Below are positions 52,561 to 61,940 of a stretch of DNA of 64,000 nucleotides, in pieces. Below the pieces are notes generated by a model that made no database searches, was not told the origin of the DNA, and was given only the letters and a program-made list of their open reading frames with translations. Origin of the DNA: Sphingomonas sp. PAMC26645 (lineage in GTDB: Bacteria; Pseudomonadota; Alphaproteobacteria; Sphingomonadales; Sphingomonadaceae); contig NZ_CP039249.1 in NCBI RefSeq assembly GCF_004795835.1, positions 3,571,001-3,635,000 of the forward strand, read 5' to 3'. The first letter of the stretch is position 1, and each line of letters begins with the position of its first letter. Position numbers and translations under genes: made by a program.

Positions 52561-54158
52561 GCCCTGCGTCGCGCACGAACGGGCATAGCTTCGAACGAGT
52601 GGGCCTCGTCCGCATTCTGATCGTCCGTGACGATCGGATCGGCAGTGCACGGCGGTAGTGCAAAGCTATCGAACATGTCCAAATCGAGCGCGGTACCGAA
52701 GCAGATCGTACCGTCCATGATCGGCGACAGGCCTATCGCCAGCGAGTCCGCGAGATAGTTCTGATGCACCCGCCACGACGGCGCATCACCCTGGAGCGGC
52801 ATTACCGCAGCAGCGCGCTGGACATAGCCGGAGTTCAGCCCGACCATCGGCGTCTCGACGATCCCCGGCTCGGGCACCGCTTCGCAGGTGTCGAAACCAT
52901 TCGCGTCCATCACATTGAGCAGGCGACAGACATATCGCGCCGTCAGATCGCATTTCAGCGTCCACGACGCGTTGGTATAGCCAAACGCAAAGGCCAGGTT
53001 GGGGATGCCGGCCAGCATCGCCCCCTTGTAGATCAGCCGCCCAGCCGCACTGACCGGCGCACCATCGACGGTCAGCGCGATGCCGCCAAGCATCTGGACC
53101 TTGAGACCGGTTGCCATGACGATGATATCCGCGCGCAACGTGCGCCCCGACCGGAGGCGGACGCCATCGCTCACGAAGCGGTCGATCGTATCGGTGACGA
53201 TCTCCGCACTGGCATCGCGCAGGACCGCGAACAGGTCGCCATCGGTGGCCGCACAGATGCGCTGGTCCCAGGGGGCGTAACGCGGTGTGAAGTTGCGATC
53301 GACGTTGATCTTGGGACCCACCGCAGCACGCACGGCATCGATGAGCTTGGACTTCACGTAATTCGGCCAGCGCCTCGCAATGGCATAGCCGAGCATGCCG
53401 TCGGTGACGCTCCTCCACCGTATCAGGCGATCGGCCAACCTCGCCGGAAGCCAGCGTCGCAGGCGGTCGGCGAACCGATCACGCGCGGGACGAGATACGA
53501 CATAGGTCGGCGAACGCTGGAGCATCGTTACGTGCGCGGCCTTTGCGGCGAGCTCCGGGACGAGCGTGATCGCGGTCGCGCCGCTGCCGACGACGACAAT
53601 CCGCTTGCCCGTCCAGTCGAGCGCCTCCGGCCAGAATTGGGGAACCGCCACCTGCCCTTCATACACCGCGCGCGCGGCAAAGCTTGGAACATGGCCTTCC
53701 TCGAAGTCGTAATAGCCCGAGCACATATACAGGAACCGGCAGCGCAGCCGGCCGGCGACACCATCAGCAATATAATCGACCGTCCACCTTGCGCTGGCAC
53801 TCGACCAGGCAGCCGCGGTCACCCGGTGACCGAAGCGGATCTCGCGCTCGATGTTGAACGCGCGCGCCGTGTCAGCGATATAGTCGCGGATGCTTTCGCC
53901 GCTGGCGATCGAGAGTTCACCCCGCCACGGTCGAAACGGAAAGCCGAGCGTCGCCATGTCCGAATCCGAACGGATGCCCGGATAGCGGAACAGGTCCCAG
54001 GTGCCGCCAATCGCATCGCGCGATTCGAGGATCGCATAGGTACGGTCGGGGCATTCGGTCTTCAGGCGGTATGCGGCGTCGATCCCCGAAAGCCCCGCGC
54101 CGACGATCAGCAGGTCGAGGTCGAGAAGATCAAGCGCGGCTCGGTCTGGATAGGTCAT
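52557..54158 (-). CDS. Flavin-containing Baeyer-Villiger-type monooxygenase (EthA-like)
   Basis: A 533-residue FAD/NADPH monooxygenase. FAD site IVGAGLSGIDAAYRL (18-32), GGTWDLFRYPGIRSDSDM, second Rossmann VVVGSGATAITLVPELA (188-204). The BVMO fingerprint FxGxxxHxxxWP is present as Y166-E-G-Q-V-A-V172-P-Q-F-W-P177, with Val where the conserved His stands. The surrounding EALDWTGKR is as in EthA. Probable reaction: ketone to ester, or S/N-oxygenation. Start at 54158 has AAGGA nine bases upstream. Confidence 0.88.
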   Translation of the reverse strand: MTYPDRAALDLLDLDLLIVGAGLSGIDAAYRLKTECPDRTYAILESRDAIGGTWDLFRYPGIRSDSDMATLGFPFRPWRGELSIASGESIRDYIADTARAFNIEREIRFGHRVTAAAWSSASARWTVDYIADGVAGRLRCRFLYMCSGYYDFEEGHVPSFAARAVYEGQVAVPQFWPEALDWTGKRIVVVGSGATAITLVPELAAKAAHVTMLQRSPTYVVSRPARDRFADRLRRWLPARLADRLIRWRSVTDGMLGYAIARRWPNYVKSKLIDAVRAAVGPKINVDRNFTPRYAPWDQRICAATDGDLFAVLRDASAEIVTDTIDRFVSDGVRLRSGRTLRADIIVMATGLKVQMLGGIALTVDGAPVSAAGRLIYKGAMLAGIPNLAFAFGYTNASWTLKCDLTARYVCRLLNVMDANGFDTCEAVPEPGIVETPMVGLNSGYVQRAAAVMPLQGDAPSWRVHQNYLADSLAIGLSPIMDGTICFGTALDLDMFDSFALPPCTADPIVTDDQNADEAHSFEAMPVRARRRA

Positions 54159-54202
54159 GTCGATAAGTCCTTCGGAGAGTAGAAAGGGGGCGATCTGTGA
54201 AA

Positions 54203-54724
54203 TCAGCCGATCCTGCAGGTGCTGGCGCGCCGTGCGGCATCGATCGCGGGGAAGCTTGCCGGGTCTGCGACGAGGATCCGGATCACCGCGATGCCGCGTG
54301 CACCATCGACCCGGACCGGCTCGTAGCCGGCAGGCGCCACTTGTCCGCCGTGGATGACCGCAACGCGGAACGGACGATCCCGGGCCTCGAACCGGTTGCG
54401 GACGAAGACGGCATTGGTCTGCGCATCGAAGATCGAGAGCGCCCAATACGGCGCCGCGACCGGTACCGCGTTGATCAGCAGCGGGCCGCCCGACAGGTCG
54501 AAGGGACAGGGGGAATAGGCGAGATCGGGACTCGTGCGGACGATCTCGCGATCGGCCGGAGTCGGTGTCGCAGTATGCGCAAAATGGTTGAGGGGACCGA
54601 GCGTCGTCAGGCGGTTCATCGCCAACGCCATCAGCGTGCCCGGTGTCGCCATCAGCGTAACCTGGAAGGCGAGCGCGCCGATTGCGAGGGCGATCAAGAT
54701 CGGCACGATCCAGCGCCGGATCAT
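54203..54724 (-). CDS. DUF1254-type membrane-anchored protein
   Basis: A 173-residue protein with one N-terminal membrane anchor (about 7-30) and a beta-rich domain (PYWALSIFDAQTNAVFVRNRF; FRVAVIHGGQVAPAGYEPV). It resembles the DUF1254 half of DUF1254/DUF1214 proteins. ATG at 54724 overlaps the stop of the DUF1214-type gene (ATGA) and has a perfect AAGGAGG seven bases upstream, so the TTG at 54730 is rejected. Confidence 0.7.
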   Translation of the reverse strand: MIRRWIVPILIALAIGALAFQVTLMATPGTLMALAMNRLTTLGPLNHFAHTATPTPADREIVRTSPDLAYSPCPFDLSGGPLLINAVPVAAPYWALSIFDAQTNAVFVRNRFEARDRPFRVAVIHGGQVAPAGYEPVRVDGARGIAVIRILVADPASFPAIDAARRASTCRIG

Positions 54725-55323
54725 GCGCAATCCTCCTTAGTAATCGAAGGAAGCTGCGTTCGCGTCAGGTTGGTGGTGCCGCCACCGGCCGGCAGGTAGA
54801 CGCGGAGCGTGAGATCGAAGCGGTCGATCCCGCCGGTCGGCAACCAGTGCCTTCCTTGCGCGCCGGGCGGCGGCGCCCCCACCGGCCGGGGTGCGACCAC
54901 GATCTGCCAACCATCCTGCTCGGACACGGGCAGGCCAGCGCTATTGTAGGAATAGCGGCCGGACGCGTTCGCGACGAGGAACCCGTTGGTGTTGTCGTAC
55001 AGTGTCAGGCTCCACCATCTGGCGGGCAGCCGCCCGCCGGTCACGCGGTAGCGGCAATGCCCGTCCAGCCTGTTCCCAGCGTCGTCGACCTGTGCCGCAT
55101 AATAGCGGGCCTCACGCGCCGGCAGCGCAAGCAGACCACGCAGCGCGATGATCGCACGGGTCTGTGCACCAGCCCGCGCGGTGGCGAAATCGCTGCCGGT
55201 TTGCCACGGGCCGATCGCGCTGCTCGTACTCAGCGCGCCGGCGCGGATGGTCCTGATCGCGATCCCCGTGCCAATCAGCGCCCCGAGGGTGATGCAGAAT
55301 AGAATGCGTAACCGGGGTTTCAT
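54721..55323 (-). CDS. DUF1214-domain membrane-anchored protein
   Basis: A 200-residue protein with an N-terminal anchor (LRILFCITLGALIGTGIAI) and a domain typical of DUF1214: YRVTGGRLPARWWSLTLYDNTNGFLVAN, RYSYNS and WLPTGGIDRFDLTLRVYLP. Members often occur in catabolic clusters with DUF1254 and are of unknown activity. The start at 55323 begins the anchor. Follows the sulfatase by 83 bases. Confidence 0.78.
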   Translation of the reverse strand: MKPRLRILFCITLGALIGTGIAIRTIRAGALSTSSAIGPWQTGSDFATARAGAQTRAIIALRGLLALPAREARYYAAQVDDAGNRLDGHCRYRVTGGRLPARWWSLTLYDNTNGFLVANASGRYSYNSAGLPVSEQDGWQIVVAPRPVGAPPPGAQGRHWLPTGGIDRFDLTLRVYLPAGGGTTNLTRTQLPSITKEDCA

Positions 55324-55406
55324 GCCGTTGGGATCCTTATGAAGTGCGCCGAGCAGGGCGCGATGATGGAGTGCGTCAGTCACGACGCGACGGTTGAGTG
55401 CGGCGC

Positions 55407-57380
55407 TCACGGTGTGACGATCGCGAAGTCAGGCTGGCCGACGTCGAACCAGCCGGTGAAGGTCTTCAGCGCGCGCGGGCTACCTGAAATCCGGGCCTGT
55501 CCCGACGCGATCTTCGGGAGCAGCGACGCGCCGCCGGTCATGCTGGCGACGAGGTCGGTTCGAGCGACCGTCAGCACTGCATCGGCACCCGGCGGCGGCA
55601 ACCCGGGATGGTGCAGCAGCACGCCGTTATGGACGGTCACCGTCACGCTCTCGCCGCGATCGGGAAACACGAATCCCAGCGTCAGACTTGCAGCACCCAC
55701 CTTGTCGGCATCGAGCCGGACAGCGAGCATGTCGAACAGGCTGCTCGTCGGCAGCGCGGCGGTCAGGCCGCCCTGCGATATGCCGGCATGCGCCTTGCCG
55801 ATCCCGAAGCGAAGCTCCTGCGCGCCCGAAAGGTAAATGTTGCGCCACAGCGCGTTCTCGCTCTGATAGGCGAGTTGCTCGTAGGAGCGGGCGAGCAGCG
55901 TGCGGGCGGCGTGGTTGCCGGGAACGGCGAAGACCAGCTTGTTGAGCAGTTCGCTCGACCACCGGTAATCGCCGTTGTCATAGGCCGTTTGGGCCAATGC
56001 CTGGACCTTGGCCGCACCACCCAGCGCAGCGACGTAACGCTGTCCGGCCTCGGTTGGCGGCAACGGTTCCAGATGAACCGGATTGCCGTCGTACCAGCCC
56101 ATGTAATATTGATAGACTGCACGGGCGTTGAAGCTCAGCGAGCCATAATAGGGCCGATCATACCATTCCTGCCGAAGCGCCTTGGGTAGTATCAGGCGCG
56201 CGGCGATCTCTTCCCCGGTCAGCCCGTCATTCATCAGCCGCACGGTCTGGTCGTGCAGATAGGCATAGGCATCGCGGTGCTTGCCGAGATAGTCCGTGAT
56301 CTGCGCCGCGCCGAAACGCGGCCAGCCATGACTCGTGATCAGCGTTTCGGCGCCCGCGAACATTGTCATGGATTGCGTGAGATAGCCCGCCCAGGCGCTG
56401 GCGTTGCGCACGACGGCACCGCGCGGCGTGAGAATGTTGTGCTGAGTCGGATTGGCGTTCTCGGCCAGGTCGATCACCTTCCAGTCGGGGAAGGCGATGT
56501 TCATCTCCGCGGGCGCTTCGGTGCCCGGCGTCATCTGGAAGCGGAGGCGGACGCCATCGAGCGTCATCCCCTGCCCGGTCCGCGTAACGTCGCGCGTCGG
56601 CGCCATCATCGTCTGCGTGCCGATCGACAGCGCCGGGCCGATGCCGGAAGCGATCGTTCCCAGCGCATCCTTGCGAAGATGCGTGCCGAACTGATACCGC
56701 GAACGCCGCGCCATGGCCGGACCGGCGATGACATTCTCGCCGACCGCGGCGTCGACGAAACCGGCGGGCGCGATGATCGGCGCCCGGCCGCTGTCGCGAT
56801 CCTCCGCAGTGATCAGCCCGCCCGTGCCGCCGAAATGATCGACGTGCGGATGCGTATAGAGGATCGCGACGATCGGGCGTTTGCCGAGCTTCTCCGTCAC
56901 TAGCGCATAGGCCGCGCGCGCGGTTTCGGTCGAGGTGAGCGTATCGATCACGAGCCAGCCGGTCTTGCCGCGGACGAACGTGATGTTGGCGAGATCGAAC
57001 CCGCGCACCTGATAAATGTCGTCGGTAACGCGGAACAGACCGGTCTTGGACAGCAGTTGCGCCTGGCGCCACAGGCTGGGATTGGCGGTCGGTGGCGCCT
57101 GCCCGTTGAGGAAGCGGAAGGCGTTCAGATCCCAAACCAGCCTTCCGTCCGCCGCCTTGATCAGCGGGTCGCGGAGCGTCCCAAGATAGCCGCGCGCGGC
57201 GAAATCGAAGTCACGGCGGTCGGCGAACGGGGCGCTCGCGCGAACCGCGTCATTGTGTTTGCGCGTGGCGGCACTGGCCATGTCGAACGCGGGCGACCGG
57301 TGACCGACGCGGTAGATCCCGGCGCCGACGATCAGCAGCACCGCACTGCCGGAGGCGAGATAGGCGATCGAGCGCCGCAT
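55407..57380 (-). CDS. Alkyl/aryl sulfatase (SdsA1/Bds1-like, metallo-beta-lactamase fold)
   Basis: A 657-residue exported or membrane-anchored enzyme hydrolysing alkyl sulfate esters. An N-terminal hydrophobic segment (5-24) is followed by the family motif RDFDFAARGYLGT, zinc motif THPHVDH (176-182), later ligands in EAPAEMNIAFPDW and SHGWPRFG, the dimerisation domain (DNGDYRWSSELLNKLVFA) and a C-terminal SCP2-like domain (from about 535). First of the catabolic operon after the 314-residue exported protein, whose end overlaps its start by 49 bases. Confidence 0.92.
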   Translation of the reverse strand: MRRSIAYLASGSAVLLIVGAGIYRVGHRSPAFDMASAATRKHNDAVRASAPFADRRDFDFAARGYLGTLRDPLIKAADGRLVWDLNAFRFLNGQAPPTANPSLWRQAQLLSKTGLFRVTDDIYQVRGFDLANITFVRGKTGWLVIDTLTSTETARAAYALVTEKLGKRPIVAILYTHPHVDHFGGTGGLITAEDRDSGRAPIIAPAGFVDAAVGENVIAGPAMARRSRYQFGTHLRKDALGTIASGIGPALSIGTQTMMAPTRDVTRTGQGMTLDGVRLRFQMTPGTEAPAEMNIAFPDWKVIDLAENANPTQHNILTPRGAVVRNASAWAGYLTQSMTMFAGAETLITSHGWPRFGAAQITDYLGKHRDAYAYLHDQTVRLMNDGLTGEEIAARLILPKALRQEWYDRPYYGSLSFNARAVYQYYMGWYDGNPVHLEPLPPTEAGQRYVAALGGAAKVQALAQTAYDNGDYRWSSELLNKLVFAVPGNHAARTLLARSYEQLAYQSENALWRNIYLSGAQELRFGIGKAHAGISQGGLTAALPTSSLFDMLAVRLDADKVGAASLTLGFVFPDRGESVTVTVHNGVLLHHPGLPPPGADAVLTVARTDLVASMTGGASLLPKIASGQARISGSPRALKTFTGWFDVGQPDFAIVTP

Positions 57381-58276
57381 CCCTGGGCCTTCACAGGCAC
57401 GGACTTGGCCGCCGGATCGGGGGGAACCTGGAGGGCGGGCATCGGGGTTGCAGGAAAATCGACGGCAAGATTCTGGCCGACCGGTGCCACGCGGAACGCG
57501 AACGGATAGTCTTCGCCGTTCCAGCGGATCGTGATGCCGACGTCCGGACTTGGTGCGGACGGGGTCTTGCCGCGAAGCGCGACGACCATGCCGCCCAGGC
57601 TCCCCTGCGGCGCGATCGTGGTGGTTTGCAGCGCCTCGCCGTTGAGCTGGTCGATCGTGTAGTCGAGCCGGTGGTGGATGCCGTACACGACCGCACCACC
57701 GACGCCGATCGCCGCCGCCGTGCCCATCACCGCGGCACTGTCGTCCTCCCAGGCGATCGTCCGGGAATAGCTACCATAGGGCGTGTGGGCATAGCCGTGG
57801 ACGACCCCGTATTCAGGCGACGCGGTCGAGGCGATACCGGCAACGATCCCGGTCAGCATCACCACGCCGATCGTCCTGCGCTTCGCCTTGCGCTGCGCGG
57901 CGTCGACCATCTGGTCCTTGGTCAGGATCGTCGCGGGGACACCGTCGATCGTCACCATGACGTTCTCGGTGCCGAAATTGGCCGGGCCGCTGCCCGTATT
58001 ATAGACCGCCACCACGAAGCTGATGGTCTTGCCGTCGACGGCGATCGGACGGATCTCGACCGCGCCGAGCGGGCGCTCCAGGTTGACGGTCGGCACGCCG
58101 CGTTCGAACCGGGCGGTCTCCATGCCGATCCGGACCGGCGCCAGCGTCTTGGTCGGCGCGGCGGTTACGGGCGATGCGATTCCGGCAATCAGGAGCGTGG
58201 TGACGAACAGCGAGAGACGCTTGGTTCGCCGCAGGGGGCCGGGATCGCTGACCGGGACGGTTCGGCTGAAGGCCAT
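57332..58276 (-). CDS. Exported protein of unknown function upstream of the sulfatase
   Basis: A 314-residue protein with a signal peptide (RTKRLSLFVTTLLIAGIASPVTAAP). The mature part is beta-rich (SFVVAVYNTGSGPANFG, MVTIDGVPATIL) with a central Gly/Ala hydrophobic segment (RRTIGVVMLTGIVAGIAST, GTAAAIGVGGAVVYGI) that could insert in a membrane. ATG at 58276 has AAGGA upstream. Its 3' end overlaps the sulfatase start by 49 bases in another frame, an unusually long overlap. The 267 bases 58277-58543 show no gene. Confidence 0.7.
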   Translation of the reverse strand: MAFSRTVPVSDPGPLRRTKRLSLFVTTLLIAGIASPVTAAPTKTLAPVRIGMETARFERGVPTVNLERPLGAVEIRPIAVDGKTISFVVAVYNTGSGPANFGTENVMVTIDGVPATILTKDQMVDAAQRKAKRRTIGVVMLTGIVAGIASTASPEYGVVHGYAHTPYGSYSRTIAWEDDSAAVMGTAAAIGVGGAVVYGIHHRLDYTIDQLNGEALQTTTIAPQGSLGGMVVALRGKTPSAPSPDVGITIRWNGEDYPFAFRVAPVGQNLAVDFPATPMPALQVPPDPAAKSVPVKAQGCGARSPISPPAVRCC

Positions 58277-58543
58277 GATGAAAAATCCTTTTGGCACACC
58301 ACGAGACGGCGGCGTGCGACGGTGAAAACCGTTGAAAAAGAGAAGCCAAAGCAGCGACGCGGTCCGGCGGGCGAACCGCGCGGATGGACCGCGCCGCGCC
58401 GCACACCGGCTCGGGGGAACAGCCGATGCTCGTCGACACCGCCGCCCAGGAAACGAGGCAGCACCGATGAGACGGGAAAGAGCGGGTCTGAAGCCAGAGC
58501 ATGAGCTCCAGCTTCAGTTCGGGGGCCTCAACTCAGGCGCGCA

Positions 58544-59218
58544 TCACCACACACGGGGGACGCTGCGGATGACCACGCCGGACGATCGCCGGATCAGCAC
58601 CATGTTGGTGTTGACGTAGATCCAGCGATAGCCGGTCGTCGCTATCGGCAATCCGTACATTGCGGGATTGACGACCACATAGCTCTGGAACGAGGCCGGT
58701 ACGGTCGATCCGACGATCCAGAGCTTGGTGCTGTAGGCAGGGGAAACCGCGTAATAGCCGTAGCTTGGCGCGTAATAATAACCCGGGCGCGGACCGACAT
58801 AGCCGACGAACGCGACGTTGCCGTGCCACCAGTTCGGGTTACCGCCGGGGTAATAGACCGTCCCACCCGAATGGTGCGGCGGCGGCGGTCCGCCCGGAGG
58901 ATGTCCATGTGGGCCGCCCGGCGGCGGACTAGGCGGGGGAGCATGCGGCCCGCCCGGCGGATGCCCGTTCGGGCCGCTCGGGGGATGGCCGTTGGGCCCA
59001 CCCGGCGGCGGTGCGTTCGGACCACCAGGCGGGTGACCGTTGACGCCGGCTTGGGAATGGCCCTGCCATGACCCGCCATGAGAGCGTGATCCGTCGTGGG
59101 TATGGGCATGACCATTCTGGGCGACGGCGGGCGTGGCAATCAGCAGCGGAGCCAGCAGCAAGGCCAAGGTCAAACTGCGGCGCGTCGTGTCAGACGGCAT
59201 TGGTTGGTGGGTAGGCAT
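58544..59218 (-). CDS. Exported Gly/Pro/His-rich RcnB-like protein
   Basis: A 224-residue protein with a signal peptide (SLTLALLLAPLLIATPAVAQ) and a repeat region of GGPNGHPPSGPNGHPPGGPH type (residues about 60-115). The His/Pro array may bind metal. The C-terminal domain (PSYGYYAVSPAYSTKLWIVG, GYRWIYVNTNMVLIRRSSGVV) is RcnB-like. The two-component system next to it could regulate it, but no operator was identified. Confidence 0.7.
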   Translation of the reverse strand: MPTHQPMPSDTTRRSLTLALLLAPLLIATPAVAQNGHAHTHDGSRSHGGSWQGHSQAGVNGHPPGGPNAPPPGGPNGHPPSGPNGHPPGGPHAPPPSPPPGGPHGHPPGGPPPPHHSGGTVYYPGGNPNWWHGNVAFVGYVGPRPGYYYAPSYGYYAVSPAYSTKLWIVGSTVPASFQSYVVVNPAMYGLPIATTGYRWIYVNTNMVLIRRSSGVVIRSVPRVW

Positions 59219-59328
59219 CGGGGATACTCCGGTTTCGATGACCTGGGTATCGCCCCGCTGCGCAACGCCGGCATGAGCGGTCTGTAAGAGTTTGTGTCAT
59301 GCCTAATTTTATGAGGATGTCCGCGTCG

Positions 59329-60759
59329 TCAGGCTGCGCGGAGCGACACCCCCGCGCGAAACCCGCCCTCCGACCGGTTTTCTAAAGTCAGCGATCCGCC
59401 GTGACGCTGGACCAGCGCCAGGACGATCGCCAGCCCCAGCCCCGCTCCGCCGGTATGCCGAGCGCGCGACGTCTCAAGCCTCCGGAAAGGCTCGGTCAGG
59501 CCGGCGAGGCTGGCCTCGGGCACGCCCGGACCATCGTCCTCTACGAAGACCAGCACGAGCTCGCCGCGACGCTCCGCGCTGATGCTCGGGGTGGCGCCAT
59601 AGCGCACCGCATTGTCCAGCAGGTTCGCCAGCACGCGCTGGAAGGCGATATGCGAGATGCGTGCGGGCAGGACCGCGGGCAGCGACGACAGGCCGATCCG
59701 CTCGCCAAGGTCTGCGCGATCGATCACCGTCTGCCGGATTTCCTCGGTCAGGTCGGTGGTCTCGTTGGGCAAGGCGCTGCCGGTCATCGTATCGGTCGCA
59801 AACGTCAGCGTGTCGTCGAGCAGCGCGCCCATCTCGTCGAGGTCGTTGAGCGCGAGCGCGCGCTGGCGCGGATCGCCGATATGGTCCGACCGCAGCTCGA
59901 GCCGCGTCAAATAGGTGCGAAAGTCGTGCGCGACCGCTGCCAGGATCCGCGTGCGTTCGGCGACCAGCCCGTGCAGCCGAACACGCATGGCAGCAAACGC
60001 GAAGGCGAGTTCGCGAATCTCCCGCGGCCCGCTGGTCGGCCAGATCGGCTGCGCGCCGTCGTGCCGGTCGGTCTGCACGACGCGCAGCAGCATCGCGACC
60101 GGTCGCGTCGTCTGCCGCGCGAGCAGGACGATCGCGACGATGTCGAGCAGCAGGATGAACAGCGTCAGCGGCACGATATACGACACCACGCGGCCTACCA
60201 CCGGGAACCCCGCATGATCGACCGCGAGGACCATGCCGCCTCGCAACGCGACGAGCACGCGGATCGACGTATCCGACATGATCCGTCCGCCGCCGAAATC
60301 GGTCAACGCACGCCCCTGGTCCGTCTGGATCGCGAACCGCCGCGCTCCCATGACCGCGCGATAGGAGGCAGTCACCGTCGTCAGCGTCTGCGCGACGTCG
60401 TCAACCGCCGGCTCGACGACCGCCAGCTTTGCGGCCAGTCGCCCCGTCACCGCCTGCCCGATGGCATCCGGCCGGTTCGACTGGGTCATGGGGAAGGCCG
60501 CGAGCAGCGTGACGTGCTGGCCGTCGCGCGCGAACGCCCGGAGCAGATACGGACGCGCGGCGGGCGTGGACCGCTCGATCGCTTCCACCATCGCCGCAAC
60601 GTCGTCGGGGTGCGGCAGCCGGAACATCGGACGACGATCCTCGCCGACACCGAAGAACACGAAATAGACGAGCGCGGTGAGGATCGCCGCATGCACCAGG
60701 ATGATCGCCGCGATCCGCGTCCCGAGCATGCCGAACATGCCGCCCCCGCGTACCTTCAC
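59329..60759 (-). CDS. Sensor histidine kinase, EnvZ/OmpR-type partner
   Basis: A 476-residue membrane kinase. Membrane segments at about 16-36 and 195-215 enclose a periplasmic sensor region; then HAMP, H278 in AAVAHDFRTYLTRLELRSDH, N-box LLDNAVRYG, G1 EDDGPGV and G2 GGAGLGLAIVLAL. The H-box has Tyr (residue 283) where Pro is usual. GTG at 60759 overlaps the regulator stop (GTGA) and is preferred; an ATG at 60738 is possible. Confidence 0.87.
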   Translation of the reverse strand: MKVRGGGMFGMLGTRIAAIILVHAAILTALVYFVFFGVGEDRRPMFRLPHPDDVAAMVEAIERSTPAARPYLLRAFARDGQHVTLLAAFPMTQSNRPDAIGQAVTGRLAAKLAVVEPAVDDVAQTLTTVTASYRAVMGARRFAIQTDQGRALTDFGGGRIMSDTSIRVLVALRGGMVLAVDHAGFPVVGRVVSYIVPLTLFILLLDIVAIVLLARQTTRPVAMLLRVVQTDRHDGAQPIWPTSGPREIRELAFAFAAMRVRLHGLVAERTRILAAVAHDFRTYLTRLELRSDHIGDPRQRALALNDLDEMGALLDDTLTFATDTMTGSALPNETTDLTEEIRQTVIDRADLGERIGLSSLPAVLPARISHIAFQRVLANLLDNAVRYGATPSISAERRGELVLVFVEDDGPGVPEASLAGLTEPFRRLETSRARHTGGAGLGLAIVLALVQRHGGSLTLENRSEGGFRAGVSLRAA

Positions 60760-61484
60760 CGCGTCACGGCCGGCGAGAACAGATAGCCATCGCCGCGAAC
60801 GGTGCGGATCATCGCGGGGTCGCGCGGGTCGTCCCCCAGTTTTCGGCGGAGGCGGCTGAGTTGCACGTCGATCGCCCGGTCGAACGGTGTCGCCCTCCGG
60901 CCGCGGGTCCAGTCGAGCAACTGGTCTCGCGTCACCACGCGGCGGGGATGCGCGACAAACGCGTGCAGCAGGTCGAACTCGCCGCTGGTCAATGCCACCG
61001 CAGCGCCGCTCGGATCGACGAGATCGCGTGAGCCGATCGCCAGCGTCCATCCGGAGAAGCGGAATATATCGTTGCCGGCATCGTCGACGGCCTCGACCAC
61101 TTCGCGAGTGCGGCGCAGGATCGACCGGACCCGCGCCATCAGCTCGCGCGAATTGAACGGCTTGGCCAGATAATCGTCCGCGCCCAGCTCCAGCCCGATA
61201 ATCCGGTCGATCGCATCGCCCTTGGCGGTTACCATCAGGATCGGCAGGCGCGGCGCCTGCACGCGCATCTTCTGGCATATGGTCAGTCCGTCCTCGCCGG
61301 GCAGCATAAGGTCGAGGATCAGGCAGTCGATCGTCGCGAGGTCCGCGCGGTACAGCGCCTCCGCATCGCCGAAGGCAAGCACCCGCAGCCCCTCGCGCGT
61401 GAACAGTTCCGCCATGAGGTCGCGGATACCCGGGTCGTCCTCGACCAGCGCGATGGTACCGTTGTGTCCCGGAACGTCGATCAT
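60756..61484 (-). CDS. OmpR-family response regulator
   Basis: A 242-residue regulator. Receiver with D16/D17 and phospho-acceptor D58 (LILDLMLPGEDG), MVTAKGDAID and Lys in DDYLAKPFNSREL; winged helix with TSGEFDLLHAFVAHPRRVVTRDQLLD and FDRAIDVQLSRLRRKL. Co-translated with the kinase gene through a GTGA overlap. Confidence 0.92.
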   Translation of the reverse strand: MIDVPGHNGTIALVEDDPGIRDLMAELFTREGLRVLAFGDAEALYRADLATIDCLILDLMLPGEDGLTICQKMRVQAPRLPILMVTAKGDAIDRIIGLELGADDYLAKPFNSRELMARVRSILRRTREVVEAVDDAGNDIFRFSGWTLAIGSRDLVDPSGAAVALTSGEFDLLHAFVAHPRRVVTRDQLLDWTRGRRATPFDRAIDVQLSRLRRKLGDDPRDPAMIRTVRGDGYLFSPAVTR

Positions 61485-61592
61485 CTGAAGCGTCTCCGAA
61501 GCGTGTTACGGTCCGTCACCAAGCCCTCACCATCCGCTTACCGGCGGACGCCAGGGTGCTCTGTGGGCAGAGACCCGCGTTGGAGCAGGACC

Positions 61593-61940
61593 ATGACGAT
61601 CCGAGAATATATATGTGCGATACTGAGGCGCGCGACGTCGCGTCGAAGTGCGCGGGGTTTCGCGATGTGGCCGTGCGCCACGTCATGGGTTGCGGCCTGC
61701 CTTTCGCTTACGCCTGCACCGGCAAATACCGAAGGACAAAGATCCCGACCACGCTCGCGCGAATGGGTAACGGTACTGGATAGTCCGTCTGAAAACATCG
61801 CCAAGCCTCCGCCAAACGTCGCCCCGCGCACGCCGTCGGCCCACTCTTTGGTCAAGCCCGTTCCGGCAAGGCGGCAGCCCACCTGTGTACCGCCCGTGGC
61901 CGGATGCCCCCCGCCCGCCACGCATCGCAGGCGACAATAA
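61593..61940 (+). CDS. Possible small exported protein, 115 residues
   Basis: An ATG with GGAGCAGGA upstream opens a frame with a basic N-terminus (MTIREYICAILRRATSRRSAR), a hydrophobic stretch (MWPCATSWVAACLSLTPAPA) and a Pro-rich end (PTCVPPVAGCPPPATHRRRQ). Only weak coding character and no recognised family; it competes with a frame on the other strand. The rest of 61485-62228 shows no gene. Confidence 0.35.
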   Translation: MTIREYICAILRRATSRRSARGFAMWPCATSWVAACLSLTPAPANTEGQRSRPRSREWVTVLDSPSENIAKPPPNVAPRTPSAHSLVKPVPARRQPTCVPPVAGCPPPATHRRRQ

